A DNA stretch of 64,000 nucleotides from Geodermatophilus sp. DSM 44513 (GTDB lineage Bacteria; Actinomycetota; Actinomycetes; Mycobacteriales; Geodermatophilaceae): assembly GCF_032460525.1 (NCBI RefSeq), contig NZ_CP135963.1:4402001-4466000 (forward strand), read 5' to 3'. Both the position numbers and the translations under genes were made by a program. Shown here piece by piece: positions 25,599 through 33,799 of this stretch (position 1 is the stretch's first letter; the number at the start of each line of letters is the position of its first letter). The notes beneath the pieces were generated by a model, which saw only the letters and a program-made list of their open reading frames with translations, was not told where the DNA came from and searched no databases.

Positions 25599-26928
25599 CG
25601 GCGTCCTCCCCCGGCACGTCGTTCCCCCGCGGCACGCGGACCTCCACCCGCACCCCGCCCATCCGCGCCCGCGTGATCCGCACCGTCGCCCCCATCTCCC
25701 GGCAGCGGGAGGAGATGTTGGCCAGCCCGCGGTGGTACCCGTCGTCCCGGCGCCCCGATGCGCGCAGCGCGCGGCGCAGCACGTCGGGGTCACCGCGGCC
25801 GTCGTCGGCCACCGACAGCCGCAGCTCGCCGGGCCGGTAGGCCAGCCGCACGGTGCTGCGGGTGGCCTGCGCGTGTCGGGCGGTGTTGAACAGGCACTCC
25901 GAGGCGATCCGGAACAGCGAGTGCGCCACCTCCGCCGGCAGCGGGCGCGGGCGCCCCTCCACCCGGACGGCGACCGCCAGGCCCGGCACCGGGGCGACGT
26001 CGGAGAGCCGGCCGAGCATCGCGGGCAGCCCGTCGCCGTCCCCGTGCCCGTCGCAGGACAGCGCGTGGATGGCGCCGCGCAGCCGCTCCACCGCCTCCCG
26101 GGTGAGCGCCTTGGCGTGCCCCAGCCGCTCGTGCACCTCCGCGTGGTGGGCCACCTCCGGCCGGCACCACTCGATGGTCATCCCGGCCGACAGCACGTGC
26201 TGGGCCACGCTGTCGTGCAGCTCCCGGGCGATGCGGTGCCGCTCGGCGTCCACGGCCTCCCGCTGCGCCGCCACGTCCAGCCGCCGCTCGGCGTCGGCCA
26301 GCTGCGCGTGCCGCTCGGCGAGGTCCCGGGCGCGCTCCTGGGCCTGGGCACAGAGCTGCTCGGTCTGCCGGCGCAGCCCCTCCGACCGGGCCAGCAGGTG
26401 TTCCGACAGCAGCGCGACCGCCGACTGGTTGGCCATGATCCGCAGGATGGCGAGGTCCGCGGGTGTCGCCGTCCGCCGCGGGCCGCCGCAGCCGACCAGG
26501 GCGCCCACCGGCTCGCCGTCCACCACCAGCGGGACGACGACGGCACCGTCGGGGGTCTGCCACGGCTCGACGGCGTCGGCGGCCAGCGCGGCGGTGACCG
26601 GGCGGCGGACCACCTCGGGCAGCAGCGCCACGTCCTCCACGCCGACCCCCGAGGGGCCGCGGCCGAGCATCCGCGGGCGGGCGAGCGGCAGCGCCGTCGG
26701 GGCCAGCGCGAGCACCGCCCAGGGCTCGCCGAGGTGCTCGGCGGCGGCGTCGACGACCGCCCGGCACAGCGCGTCGGCGCCCCGACCGGTGGCCGACAGC
26801 ACGCCGGCGACGTGCTCCAGGGAGCCGATCGCGCGGTGCAGGTCGTCGACGGTCTGCCGGTACTCGGCGTACCAGCTCGGCTTGGACGAGCGCAGCCCGG
26901 TGAGCTGGGAGATGTCCGGGGCGCGCAT
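25591..26928 (-). CDS. GAF-domain histidine kinase (HisKA_3 type)
   Basis: A 445-residue kinase without membrane segments. A GAF domain spans roughly 40-180. A coiled-coil linker rich in Glu/Arg/Gln follows (QTEQLCAQAQERARDLAERH). The dimerisation motif ERHRIARELHDSVAQHV places the phosphorylated His near 238. The ATPase domain ends with DDGRGDPD and GLANISSRCREMGA. A cytosolic GAF sensor suggests an internal signal. The ATG directly follows the TAG stop of the Fe-ADH gene, and the 3' end overlaps the response regulator. Confidence 0.9.
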   Translation of the reverse strand: MRAPDISQLTGLRSSKPSWYAEYRQTVDDLHRAIGSLEHVAGVLSATGRGADALCRAVVDAAAEHLGEPWAVLALAPTALPLARPRMLGRGPSGVGVEDVALLPEVVRRPVTAALAADAVEPWQTPDGAVVVPLVVDGEPVGALVGCGGPRRTATPADLAILRIMANQSAVALLSEHLLARSEGLRRQTEQLCAQAQERARDLAERHAQLADAERRLDVAAQREAVDAERHRIARELHDSVAQHVLSAGMTIEWCRPEVAHHAEVHERLGHAKALTREAVERLRGAIHALSCDGHGDGDGLPAMLGRLSDVAPVPGLAVAVRVEGRPRPLPAEVAHSLFRIASECLFNTARHAQATRSTVRLAYRPGELRLSVADDGRGDPDVLRRALRASGRRDDGYHRGLANISSRCREMGATVRITRARMGGVRVEVRVPRGNDVPGEDAGG

Positions 26929-28185
26929 CTACAGCGCGCTGCGGAAGAGCGCCGCGATCTCGGCGCGGTCGGCGTCGCGGGGGTTGGTCGACAGGCAGGC
27001 GTCGCCGAGGGTGGTGGTCGCCAGCGTGTCGACGTCGGACTCGCGCACGCCGAGCTGGGCCAGCCCGCTCGGGCAGCCGAGGTCCGCGGCCAGCCGGGCG
27101 ACCTCCGCGGCGGCGGCCTCGGCGGCCACCTCGCCGGGCAGGCCGCCGACGTCGATGCCCATGGCCCGCGCGACGGGGACGAACCGGTCCGGCGCGCTGC
27201 GGGCGTTGAACCGGATGACGTGCGGCAGCAGGACGCCGTTGACGACGCCGTGCGGCAGGTCCAGCAGCCCGCCCACCTGGTGGCTCATGGCGTGCGTGGC
27301 GCCGAGGATGGCGTTGGTGAAGGCCAGCCCGGCCTCCAGGCTGGCCTGCGCCATCGCGGTGTGCGCGGCCTGGTCGTCGGGCCGGGCGAGGGTGCCGCGC
27401 AGCGAGCCGCAGATCAGCTCGATGGCGTGCAGCGCGTGCACGTCGGTGAGCGGGCCCGACGCGCGGGAGACGAAGGCCTCGATGCCGTGGGTGAGGGCAT
27501 CCAGGCCGGTGGCGGCGGCCAGGTCGTCGGGCATCGTGGTGAGCAGCCGCGGGTCGGTGACCGAGATGTCGGGCACCAGGGCCCGGCCGATCAGGGTGGC
27601 CTTGAGCCGGCGGGTGGTGTCGGTGATGACGGCGAACTGGCTCACGTCGGCGCCGGTGCCGGCGGTGCTGGGGCACATGACCGTCGGCGGGATGGCGGCC
27701 GTGACCCGGTCCACGCCCTCGTAGTCGAGGATCACGCCCCCGTTGCTCGCCACCACCGCGACCGCCTTGGCCGCGTCGATGACCGACCCGCCGCCGAGCC
27801 CGACGATCACGTCGCAGCCGCTGGCCAGGTAGCACTCCGCGCCCGCGGCGACCTCGTGGTCCTTGGGGTTGGGCGTGAGGTCCTGCCACACCGTCGGCTG
27901 CAGCCCCGCCTCGGCCAGGTGCCCGGCGAGCTCGGCCCACCACCCGGCCTGCACCAGCCCGGCGTCGGTGACGACGAACGGCCGCCGGGCGCCCAGCCGG
28001 CGCGCCGCCCAGCCGGCCTCCGACAGCGCCCCCCAGCCGAAGACCACCTCGGGCACCAGGTACTTGCTGAACGCCGGGACGGCGGGGGCCGGCCGCGCTG
28101 CGGGCGCGCGGAGCACGGGACGGGGCCAGGAGGTGGGCCGGGCCGGCGCGGCGGCGGTCACCGGCGTCCGTGCGGGGGAGCGCAC
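26929..28185 (-). CDS. iron-containing alcohol dehydrogenase coupled to a two-component system
   Basis: A 418-residue type III ADH. The GLGGGSVIDAAKA nucleotide loop and all four metal ligands are present (GLDALTHGIEAF; ATHAMSHQVGGLLDLPHG), so it should be catalytically able. Relatives include 1,3-propanediol dehydrogenases and the Pseudomonas regulatory protein ErcA. It is immediately followed, with no gap, by the kinase and response regulator genes, which favours either a substrate-specific enzyme with its own sensor or an ErcA-like role in sensing. The first 40 residues are Pro/Ala-rich; GTG 28161 is an alternative start. Confidence 0.85.
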   Translation of the reverse strand: MRSPARTPVTAAAPARPTSWPRPVLRAPAARPAPAVPAFSKYLVPEVVFGWGALSEAGWAARRLGARRPFVVTDAGLVQAGWWAELAGHLAEAGLQPTVWQDLTPNPKDHEVAAGAECYLASGCDVIVGLGGGSVIDAAKAVAVVASNGGVILDYEGVDRVTAAIPPTVMCPSTAGTGADVSQFAVITDTTRRLKATLIGRALVPDISVTDPRLLTTMPDDLAAATGLDALTHGIEAFVSRASGPLTDVHALHAIELICGSLRGTLARPDDQAAHTAMAQASLEAGLAFTNAILGATHAMSHQVGGLLDLPHGVVNGVLLPHVIRFNARSAPDRFVPVARAMGIDVGGLPGEVAAEAAAAEVARLAADLGCPSGLAQLGVRESDVDTLATTTLGDACLSTNPRDADRAEIAALFRSAL

Positions 28186-28263
28186 GCGGCAGCGGACACG
28201 AGGACCTCCGGGGTCTCGGCGGTACGGCCCACCCTAGCCCGCGCGTGACCGCTGTCACACGTT

Positions 28264-28325
28264 CCGGTCGCGCGCGATCCATCCGCCTTTGTCGCGATAT
28301 TGGCCGTCCGGTCGTGCGCGATCCA
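28264..28325. promoter_or_regulatory. 18-bp direct repeats upstream of the Fe-ADH/kinase operon
   Basis: CCGGTCGCGCGCGATCCA (28264-28281) and CCGGTCGTGCGCGATCCA (28308-28325) agree at 17 of 18 bases and are 44 bases apart (about four helical turns). They lie 79-140 bases upstream of the Fe-ADH start. Candidate activator sites, perhaps for the response regulator of the same operon. Confidence 0.4.
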
Positions 28326-28327
28326 CC

Positions 28328-28349
28328 GGCCTCCCGCGCGCGGGAGGCC
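28328..28349 (-). terminator. 22-bp perfect palindrome after the aminotransferase-like gene
   Basis: GGCCTCCCGCG/CGCGGGAGGCC is perfectly self-complementary and lies 2 bases after the stop codon of the minus-strand class V enzyme gene. Probably its terminator. Confidence 0.6.
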
Positions 28350-28351
28350 GC

Positions 28352-29557
28352 TCAGCGGCCGGCGAGCCACTCCTCCAGGCCGGCCAGCAGGCGGTCGACG
28401 TCCTCGTCGTCGTTGTACGGCGCCAGCCCGACCCGCAGGCCGCCGGTGTCCCCGAGGCCCAGGTGGCGGGAGGCCTCGATCGCGTAGAACGAGCCGGCCG
28501 GCGCGTTGACCCCGCGCGCGGCGAGGAACCGGTGGGCGTCGGCGGCGTCCCGGCCCTCGACGGTGAGCAGCAGGGTCGGCGTCCGGCGCTCGGCCCGGGA
28601 CCACACGGTGACGCCGGGCAGCGCACGGACGCCGTCCTCGATGCGCTCCCGCAGCCGGTCCTCGTGCGCCTCCAGCTCCGCCATGCCGAGCTCGATCCGG
28701 GCCCGCCGGTCGCCCTCGGGGCCGCCCAACCCGGCGAGGAAGTCGACCGCGGCGGTGGTGCCGGCGAGCAGCTCGTAGGGCAGCGTGCCGAGCTCGAACC
28801 GCTCGGGGACGGCGTCGGTGGAGGGCAGCAGCTTGTCCGGGTGCAGCGTCGCCAGCAGGTCCGGGGCCGCGACCAGGCAGCCGAGGTGCGGGCCGAGGAA
28901 CTTGTACGGCGAGCAGGCGTAGAGGTCCGCACCCAGCGCGGCGACGTCCACCGGGGCGTGCGCGGTGAGGTGCACCCCGTCGACGTGCACGAGCGCCCCG
29001 GCGCGGTGGGCCAGGGCGCTGATCGCGGCGACGTCCGGCCGGGTGCCGATCAGGTTGGACGCGCCGGTGACGGCGACCAGCCGGGTGCGGTCGGAGAGGA
29101 CGGCGGCCACCGCCTCGGGCGCGAGCTCGCCGGTGGCCGGGTCGAAGTCCGCCCAGCGCACGGTCGCCCCGCGGGCCTGCGCGGCCTGCACCCAGGGGCG
29201 GACGTTGGCGTCGTGGTCCAGCCGGGTGACCACCACCTCGTCACCCGGGCCCCACCCGGCGGCCAGCGTGCGGGAGAGGTCGTAGGTCAGTTGGGTCATG
29301 CTGCGGCCGAACACCACGCCGCCGGGGTCGCCCGCGACGAGGTCGGCGACGGCGCGGCGGGCGGCGAGGACGACGTCGTCGGCATTGCGCTCGGCCTGCG
29401 TCGTCCGGCCGCGGTTGGCCATCGGCGCGGTCATGGTCGCGGCAACGGCGGCGGCCACCGACTCGGGGACCTGCGAGCCGCCCGGCCCGTCGAAGTGGGC
29501 GGCCCCCTCGCGCAGGGCGGGGAAGCAGGCGCGGACGGCGGCGACGTCGTAGCTCAC
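28352..29557 (-). CDS. class V aminotransferase / cysteine desulfurase-like PLP enzyme
   Basis: A 401-residue fold-type I PLP protein. SPYKFLGPHLG near residue 215 holds the lysine that binds PLP; VHVDGVHLTAHAPVD supplies the Asp and the neighbouring His. N-terminal FDGPGGSQVPESV and MANRGRTTQAER match the cysteine-desulfurase-like subfamily (TIGR01976-like) found in actinobacteria, whose reaction is not established. The GTG at 29557 is at the homology start (VSYDVAAVRACFPAL); the frame is open 25 codons further. Confidence 0.85.
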   Translation of the reverse strand: MSYDVAAVRACFPALREGAAHFDGPGGSQVPESVAAAVAATMTAPMANRGRTTQAERNADDVVLAARRAVADLVAGDPGGVVFGRSMTQLTYDLSRTLAAGWGPGDEVVVTRLDHDANVRPWVQAAQARGATVRWADFDPATGELAPEAVAAVLSDRTRLVAVTGASNLIGTRPDVAAISALAHRAGALVHVDGVHLTAHAPVDVAALGADLYACSPYKFLGPHLGCLVAAPDLLATLHPDKLLPSTDAVPERFELGTLPYELLAGTTAAVDFLAGLGGPEGDRRARIELGMAELEAHEDRLRERIEDGVRALPGVTVWSRAERRTPTLLLTVEGRDAADAHRFLAARGVNAPAGSFYAIEASRHLGLGDTGGLRVGLAPYNDDEDVDRLLAGLEEWLAGR

Positions 29558-29642
29558 TGCGTCAGCATGCCGCTTCGCGGGATGTGCACGGAGCGCGGTC
29601 TCCGGCCGACCTGGTCCGCAGTACGTGCACACCCCGCGCGGG

Positions 29643-30158
29643 TCAGCCCGGCGGCTCGGCCAGCTGCCCCGCCCGCCGTTCCAGGCGACGGGGGACGACC
29701 CGGACTGCGAGCACGAGCAGCACCGCGCACACCGCGGTGCCCACCCACCACCACGGGGACCGGGTGACGGCAGCGGCCACGGTGAACAGGAGGAGACCCG
29801 ACATCAGGACCGCGCTCGGTGTGCGGGACGCACGGACGGCGGACAGCCGCCCCAGCAGCAGATCGAGGGCCGCCGCCCGCTCGTCGGGGTCCCCGGGCAC
29901 CGGCCCGCGCCGCGCGGCCCGGTCCAGGCGGGCGTACGTCTCGGGCGGTAGGTCCCCGGCGTCCTCCTGGAGCCGGGTCTGCGCGATGGCACCGACGATG
30001 CCGCCGCAGAGCAGGCCGGTGACGGCGCCGAACGCGACGGCGTGCGTCCAGCTCTCGTCGCGGGCGAACCGCTCCATCAGGCCGAAGACGGTGCCCGGCA
30101 GCGGAGCCACGAGCAGGCCGACCTGCCACCACCGGGCGCGGGCCAGCCAGCCGGTCAT
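29643..30158 (-). CDS. small membrane protein, unknown
   Basis: 171 residues with four hydrophobic segments: around 12-30 (LLVAPLPGTVFGL), 40-60 (AVAFGAVTGLLCGGIVGAI), 118-134 and 140-158 (WWWVGTAVCAVLLVLAVRVV). A soluble loop contains DLPPETYARLDRAARRGPVPGDPDERA. No known family recognised. The upstream frameshifted neighbour has the same layout and loop, so the two are tandem paralogues. ATG overlaps the neighbour's stop (ATGA). Confidence 0.65.
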   Translation of the reverse strand: MTGWLARARWWQVGLLVAPLPGTVFGLMERFARDESWTHAVAFGAVTGLLCGGIVGAIAQTRLQEDAGDLPPETYARLDRAARRGPVPGDPDERAAALDLLLGRLSAVRASRTPSAVLMSGLLLFTVAAAVTRSPWWWVGTAVCAVLLVLAVRVVPRRLERRAGQLAEPPG

Positions 30159-30687
30159 CGGTCCCCCGCCGGGTCCGCGAGCAGTTCGGCCCGCTGGGCG
30201 AGGTGCCGGGCCATCAGGAAGTGCGCGGCGACCAGCCCGGAGAGGAGGACGATCGCCAGCCACACGGCCGGCGAACCGCCGCCACCCAGGGCGAGGACCA
30301 GGAGCAGCACGAGCAACACGCCGAGCAGCGGCAGCAACCAGCGCCGCTGGCGCACCATCACGTCGCGCTGCTGCAGGGCGATCCGCCGGGCCGCGCCGCG
30401 GAGCACCGGGTCCTCGGGGACTGCCCCCCGACGCGCAGCCGGATCGCCCGGCCGAGCCGGTCCGGCGGGAGGTCACGGGCAGCCTGGAGCACCCCGCGAT
30501 TCATCCGGGCCGTGACCGGCCCCATGACAGCGCCGAAGACGAGACCCGTGATCAAGCCGGTGACCAGAGCCTCGCTCCAGCTGAACCCCTGGATGAGGCG
30601 GTAGTTGAGGACCATGAGGGAGCCGAAGGACCCACCGGCGATGAGGGCCTGCGCCCAGGCCGGGGCCCTCAGCAGACGTTCGCGCAC
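30155..30687 (-). pseudogene. frameshifted paralogue of the adjacent membrane protein
   Basis: The 5' part (30687-30358) encodes MRERLLRAPAWAQAL, two membrane segments and RDLPPDRLGRAIRLRVGG, then shifts into an unrelated end. The 3' part (30406-30155) encodes LRGAARRIALQQRD, two membrane segments and a stop. If the C6 run at 30424-30429 had seven C, the loop would read VGGAVPEDPVLRGAARR, which aligns with GPVPGDPDERAAA of the intact neighbour, giving about 177 residues. Either a real inactivating deletion, a phase-variable tract, or an assembly error. Confidence 0.7.
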
Positions 30688-30757
30688 CGCGCCATGGTCG
30701 GCGGGGCGTCAGGGACGGGCCAGCCGGTCACCCGGTCGGGCGACCGGCGGCGGGGAG

Positions 30758-30807
30758 TGTGCGCTCATCGTGGTCTCGGGGTGGGCCGAGACCACGATGA
30801 GCGCACA
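30758..30807 (-). terminator. 22-bp perfect hairpin after the small IDK protein gene
   Basis: TGTGCGCTCATCGTGGTCTCGG (30758-30779) is the exact reverse complement of 30786-30807, with a 6-base GGTGGG loop. It lies 12 bases after the stop of the minus-strand small protein and before the damaged membrane gene. The stem is A/T-richer than most of the window. Long perfect stems also fit a bidirectional terminator. Confidence 0.7.
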
Positions 30808-30818
30808 GTCGCGGCAGG

Positions 30819-31028
30819 TCAGCGGCCGAGCAGACCGCCCAGACCGCCACCCCCGCCGCCACCGAGCTTGGTGACCAGGTCCATCGGGGACAGGCCCAGC
30901 TTCTCCAGCAGTCCGGCGTGCTGGTCGGTGTCCACGGTGCCGGGCAGCTCCTGGTCGGCCTGCTGGGCCTTGCCGTCGTCGCCCTGGGAGCGCAGGAGGT
31001 CGAGGATCTGGTTCTTGTCGATCTGCAT
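30819..31028 (-). CDS. small IDK-type conserved protein (copy 1)
   Basis: 69 residues, starting MQIDKNQILDLLRSQGDD, then KAQQADQELPGTVDTDQH and LLEKLGLSPMDLVTKL, ending in a glycine-rich tail. A paralogue sits at 62918-63118 with the same IDK..LLR..GD..A......LP..(V/I)DT....L..(L/V)GL spacing. No function known to me. The ATG is preceded by GGGGGTGG. Single gene followed by a strong hairpin. Confidence 0.75.
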   Translation of the reverse strand: MQIDKNQILDLLRSQGDDGKAQQADQELPGTVDTDQHAGLLEKLGLSPMDLVTKLGGGGGGGLGGLLGR

Positions 31029-31065
31029 GGCCACCCCCTACCCGGGACCCCGCGCGCCACGCCGG

Positions 31066-32496
31066 TCAGGACGCCGAGAGCACGATCCGGTCGGGCCGGA
31101 CGACGACGCCCGTCGCCCGCCCGCGCCGCAGCCACCCGGTGAGCACCCCGGAGACGTCGGCGACCACGACCTCCGCTCCACCGGCGGGGCGCACCGCCAG
31201 CCGACCCGGGGCGAGCAGCCGCAGCCGCGCCGTCCCGGGCCCGAGGACGTCGTCCACCGGCACCTCCCGACCGTCCACCCGCACCGGCACGCGGGGCAGC
31301 AGCGTGCCGGCCAGCCGCCGACCGGCCGGCACGCGGCGCACCACCAGCGGTCCGCGGCGCAGCGGCGGGGTGCGGCTGCCGACGGCGAAGCGGGCGACGG
31401 CCGGCACCCGGCCCACCCCGGCCAGCACCGCGCGGCGCAGCACCGCGGCTCCTCGGCCGCCGCCGGTCATGAGCCGGCCGACGAGCAGCGCCAGCCGCAC
31501 CATCGACCGGGCGTGCGGCCCGCGCTCGGCCCGGTGGGTGTCCAGCAGCCGCTCGGGTGCGGACCCGGCGAGGACGGCGGCCAGCTTCCACGCCAGCTGG
31601 TGCACGTCGCGCAGGCCGAGCCCCAGCCCCTGGCCGATGAACGGCGGGGTGAGGTGCGCGGCGTCCCCGGCGAGCAGCACCCGCCCCGAGCGCCACCGGT
31701 CGGCCACCTGCGCCCGGTAGGTGTACTCGGCGACCCGCACCACCTCCGCGTCCGCCGCACCGTGCGGGGCCAGCAGCTCCGGCAGGCGGGCGGCCAGGCC
31801 CGCACCGGTCTCCCCGGGCAGCAGGCGGAACTCGGCGCGGTAACGGTCGCCGGCGACCGGCATCAGGGTGGCCGCCCGGCGCGGGTCGCACACCTGCTGC
31901 ACGCCGGGCCACAGCGGCAGCGGCTGCGCCGAGCGCAGGTCGGCCACCAGCCAGCGGTCGGGCCGGCCGAGGTCGTGCATGCGGGCGCCGAGCAGCCGGC
32001 GCACGGTGGAGTTGGCCCCGTCGCAGCCCAGCACGGCCGCAGCCGGCACCCGCGTCCGCGCCCCGGCGGAGGAGGTGACGACGCCGTCCGGCGTCAGGTC
32101 CACGACCTCGCAGCCGCGGTGCAGCTGGATCAGCGGCTCCCGGTGGACGGCGGCCAGCAGCAGCTCCTCCAGGTCCGGCTGGGAGAACATCGACGCCTGC
32201 GGCCAGCCGTGCGGCCCGGACGACGACGCGCGGGCGAACTCGGCGAGCACCCCGCCGCCCCCGTCGACCAGGCGCAGGCCGCGCACCGGCCGGCTGACCC
32301 GCAGGAAGCCCTCGGCGACCCCGGCGTCGGCGAGCGCCCGCAACGCCTCGTCGTCCAGGTGCACCGCGCGGGGCAGGCCGTAGGGCGCCGGCTGCCGCTC
32401 GAGGACGACGACGGCGAGCCCCCGCCGGGCGAGCAGCAGCGCCGCGGTGAGCCCCACCGGCCCGGCGCCGACGACGACCACCGGGCTGCCGGGCAC
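31066..32496 (-). CDS. FAD-dependent aromatic monooxygenase (PHBH/FAD_binding_3 family)
   Basis: A 476-residue flavoprotein hydroxylase. VVVVGAGPVGLTAALLLARRG at the N-terminus binds ADP of FAD, GCDGANSTVRRLLGA is the DG motif near 180, and VLLAGDAAHLTPPFIGQGLGLGLRD the GD motif near 285. Related enzymes hydroxylate phenols such as 3-(3-hydroxyphenyl)propionate. The GTG at 32496 is right at the FAD motif. Divergent from the zinc ADH with a 115-base shared promoter region. Confidence 0.85.
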   Translation of the reverse strand: MPGSPVVVVGAGPVGLTAALLLARRGLAVVVLERQPAPYGLPRAVHLDDEALRALADAGVAEGFLRVSRPVRGLRLVDGGGGVLAEFARASSSGPHGWPQASMFSQPDLEELLLAAVHREPLIQLHRGCEVVDLTPDGVVTSSAGARTRVPAAAVLGCDGANSTVRRLLGARMHDLGRPDRWLVADLRSAQPLPLWPGVQQVCDPRRAATLMPVAGDRYRAEFRLLPGETGAGLAARLPELLAPHGAADAEVVRVAEYTYRAQVADRWRSGRVLLAGDAAHLTPPFIGQGLGLGLRDVHQLAWKLAAVLAGSAPERLLDTHRAERGPHARSMVRLALLVGRLMTGGGRGAAVLRRAVLAGVGRVPAVARFAVGSRTPPLRRGPLVVRRVPAGRRLAGTLLPRVPVRVDGREVPVDDVLGPGTARLRLLAPGRLAVRPAGGAEVVVADVSGVLTGWLRRGRATGVVVRPDRIVLSAS

Positions 32497-32611
32497 CCGG
32501 ACAGCGTCGCAGGTGCGCCGACGTTGCACCCACCTTCCGCCCGGTGTGACCTGGGACATACCGTGCCCGCACGGCCGTGCACCGTGCCGGCCCGAGACGA
32601 GGAGGTCCGGC

Positions 32612-33739
32612 GTGCCCGTCAACACCCGCGGGGCGATCATCCGCTCCGCCCCCGGCAAGTACGAGGTCACCGACCTGGTGGTCGACGACCCGCGGCAGGG
32701 CGAGCTGCAGGTGGAGCTCGCCGCCTCCGGGCTGTGCCACTCCGACGACCACGTGGCCACCGGCGACATCCCCGCCGGCCACTACCCGATGTGCGGCGGA
32801 CACGAGGGCTCCGGCGTGGTCACCGCGGTCGGCCCCAACACCCCGGGCTTCGCCGAGGGCGACCACGTCGTGTTCTCCTTCCTGCCCGGCTGCGGCCGGT
32901 GCCGCTGGTGCGCCGGCGGCATGCAGTACCTGTGCGACTCCGGCGCGAACCTGCTCTACGGGTCCCGCTGGGACGACCAGGACAGCTACCGGTTCGCCCT
33001 CCCCGACGGCACCGCCGTCTCGCAGATGTGCGGCCTGGGCACCTTCGCCGCGGTCACCACGGTCGACGTGCGCTCGACGGTGAAGATCCCCCAGGACATC
33101 CCGCTCGAGGTCGCCTGCCTGACCGGCTGCGGCGTCGGCACCGGCTGGGGCTCGGCGGTGACCGCCGCGGACGTGCAGCCCGGCGAGACGGTGATCGTCA
33201 TGGGCATCGGCGGCATCGGCATCAACGCCGTCCAGGGGGCCGCCTTCGCCGGCGCCAGCCACGTCATCGCCGTCGACCCGGTCGCGTTCAAGCGGGAGAA
33301 GGCGCAGGAGCTCGGCGCCACGCACGCGTTCGAGGGCATCGAGGAGGCCGCGGACTTCGCCCGCAGCGTCACCAACGGCCAGGGTGCGGACAAGGCCATC
33401 GTGACCATCGGCGTCACCACCGGCGAGCACGTGGCCCAGGCGTTCTCGTCGATCCGCAAGGCCGGCGTCGTCGTCGTCACCGGCCTCGGCGACATCACCC
33501 AGGTCGGCCTGCCCATCTCCATCGGGGAGCTGACCCTCTTCGCCAAGGAGCTCAAGGGCGCCATGTTCGGCGACCAGAACCCCAGCGCCGACATCCTCAA
33601 GATGCTGCGCCTCTACCAGGAGGGGAAGCTCAAGCTCGACGAGCTGGTCACCAAGCAGTACACGCTGGACACCATCAACGAGGGCTACGAGGACATGCAC
33701 GCCGGCCGCAACATCCGCGGCGTGCTCATCCACAGCTGA
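32612..33739 (+). CDS. NDMA-dependent zinc alcohol dehydrogenase (mycofactocin-linked)
   Basis: A 375-residue medium-chain dehydrogenase. Catalytic zinc ligands are in GLCHSDDH, GGHEGSG and TGCGVGTGWG. The structural zinc has CGRCRWCAGGMQYLC. The Rossmann motif is GIGGIGINAVQGAAFAGA. This matches the NDMA-dependent ADH family (TIGR03989 type), which occurs with mycofactocin and keeps its NAD bound. GGAGGT precedes the GTG at 32612. Probably oxidises longer primary alcohols than the methanol enzyme. Confidence 0.92.
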   Translation: MPVNTRGAIIRSAPGKYEVTDLVVDDPRQGELQVELAASGLCHSDDHVATGDIPAGHYPMCGGHEGSGVVTAVGPNTPGFAEGDHVVFSFLPGCGRCRWCAGGMQYLCDSGANLLYGSRWDDQDSYRFALPDGTAVSQMCGLGTFAAVTTVDVRSTVKIPQDIPLEVACLTGCGVGTGWGSAVTAADVQPGETVIVMGIGGIGINAVQGAAFAGASHVIAVDPVAFKREKAQELGATHAFEGIEEAADFARSVTNGQGADKAIVTIGVTTGEHVAQAFSSIRKAGVVVVTGLGDITQVGLPISIGELTLFAKELKGAMFGDQNPSADILKMLRLYQEGKLKLDELVTKQYTLDTINEGYEDMHAGRNIRGVLIHS

Positions 33740-33743
33740 CGGA

Positions 33744-33779
33744 CGGCCGGGGCGTCCCTCTCCCGGGGCGCCCCGGCCG
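33744..33779 (+). terminator. hairpin between the zinc ADH and the second MoxR gene
   Basis: CGGCCGGGGCG (33744-33754) pairs perfectly with CGCCCCGGCCG (33769-33779), 14-base loop, just after the ADH stop. The same ADH-hairpin-MoxR order occurs at 21550. Confidence 0.55.
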
Positions 33780-33799
33780 CGTGTCCCCCGAGGAGGAGC

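Noticed and set aside
26929..28185. Fe-ADH as a catalytically dead sensor
   Set aside because: All four metal ligands and the GGGS nucleotide loop are intact, so loss of activity cannot be claimed; a regulatory role remains only a hypothesis.
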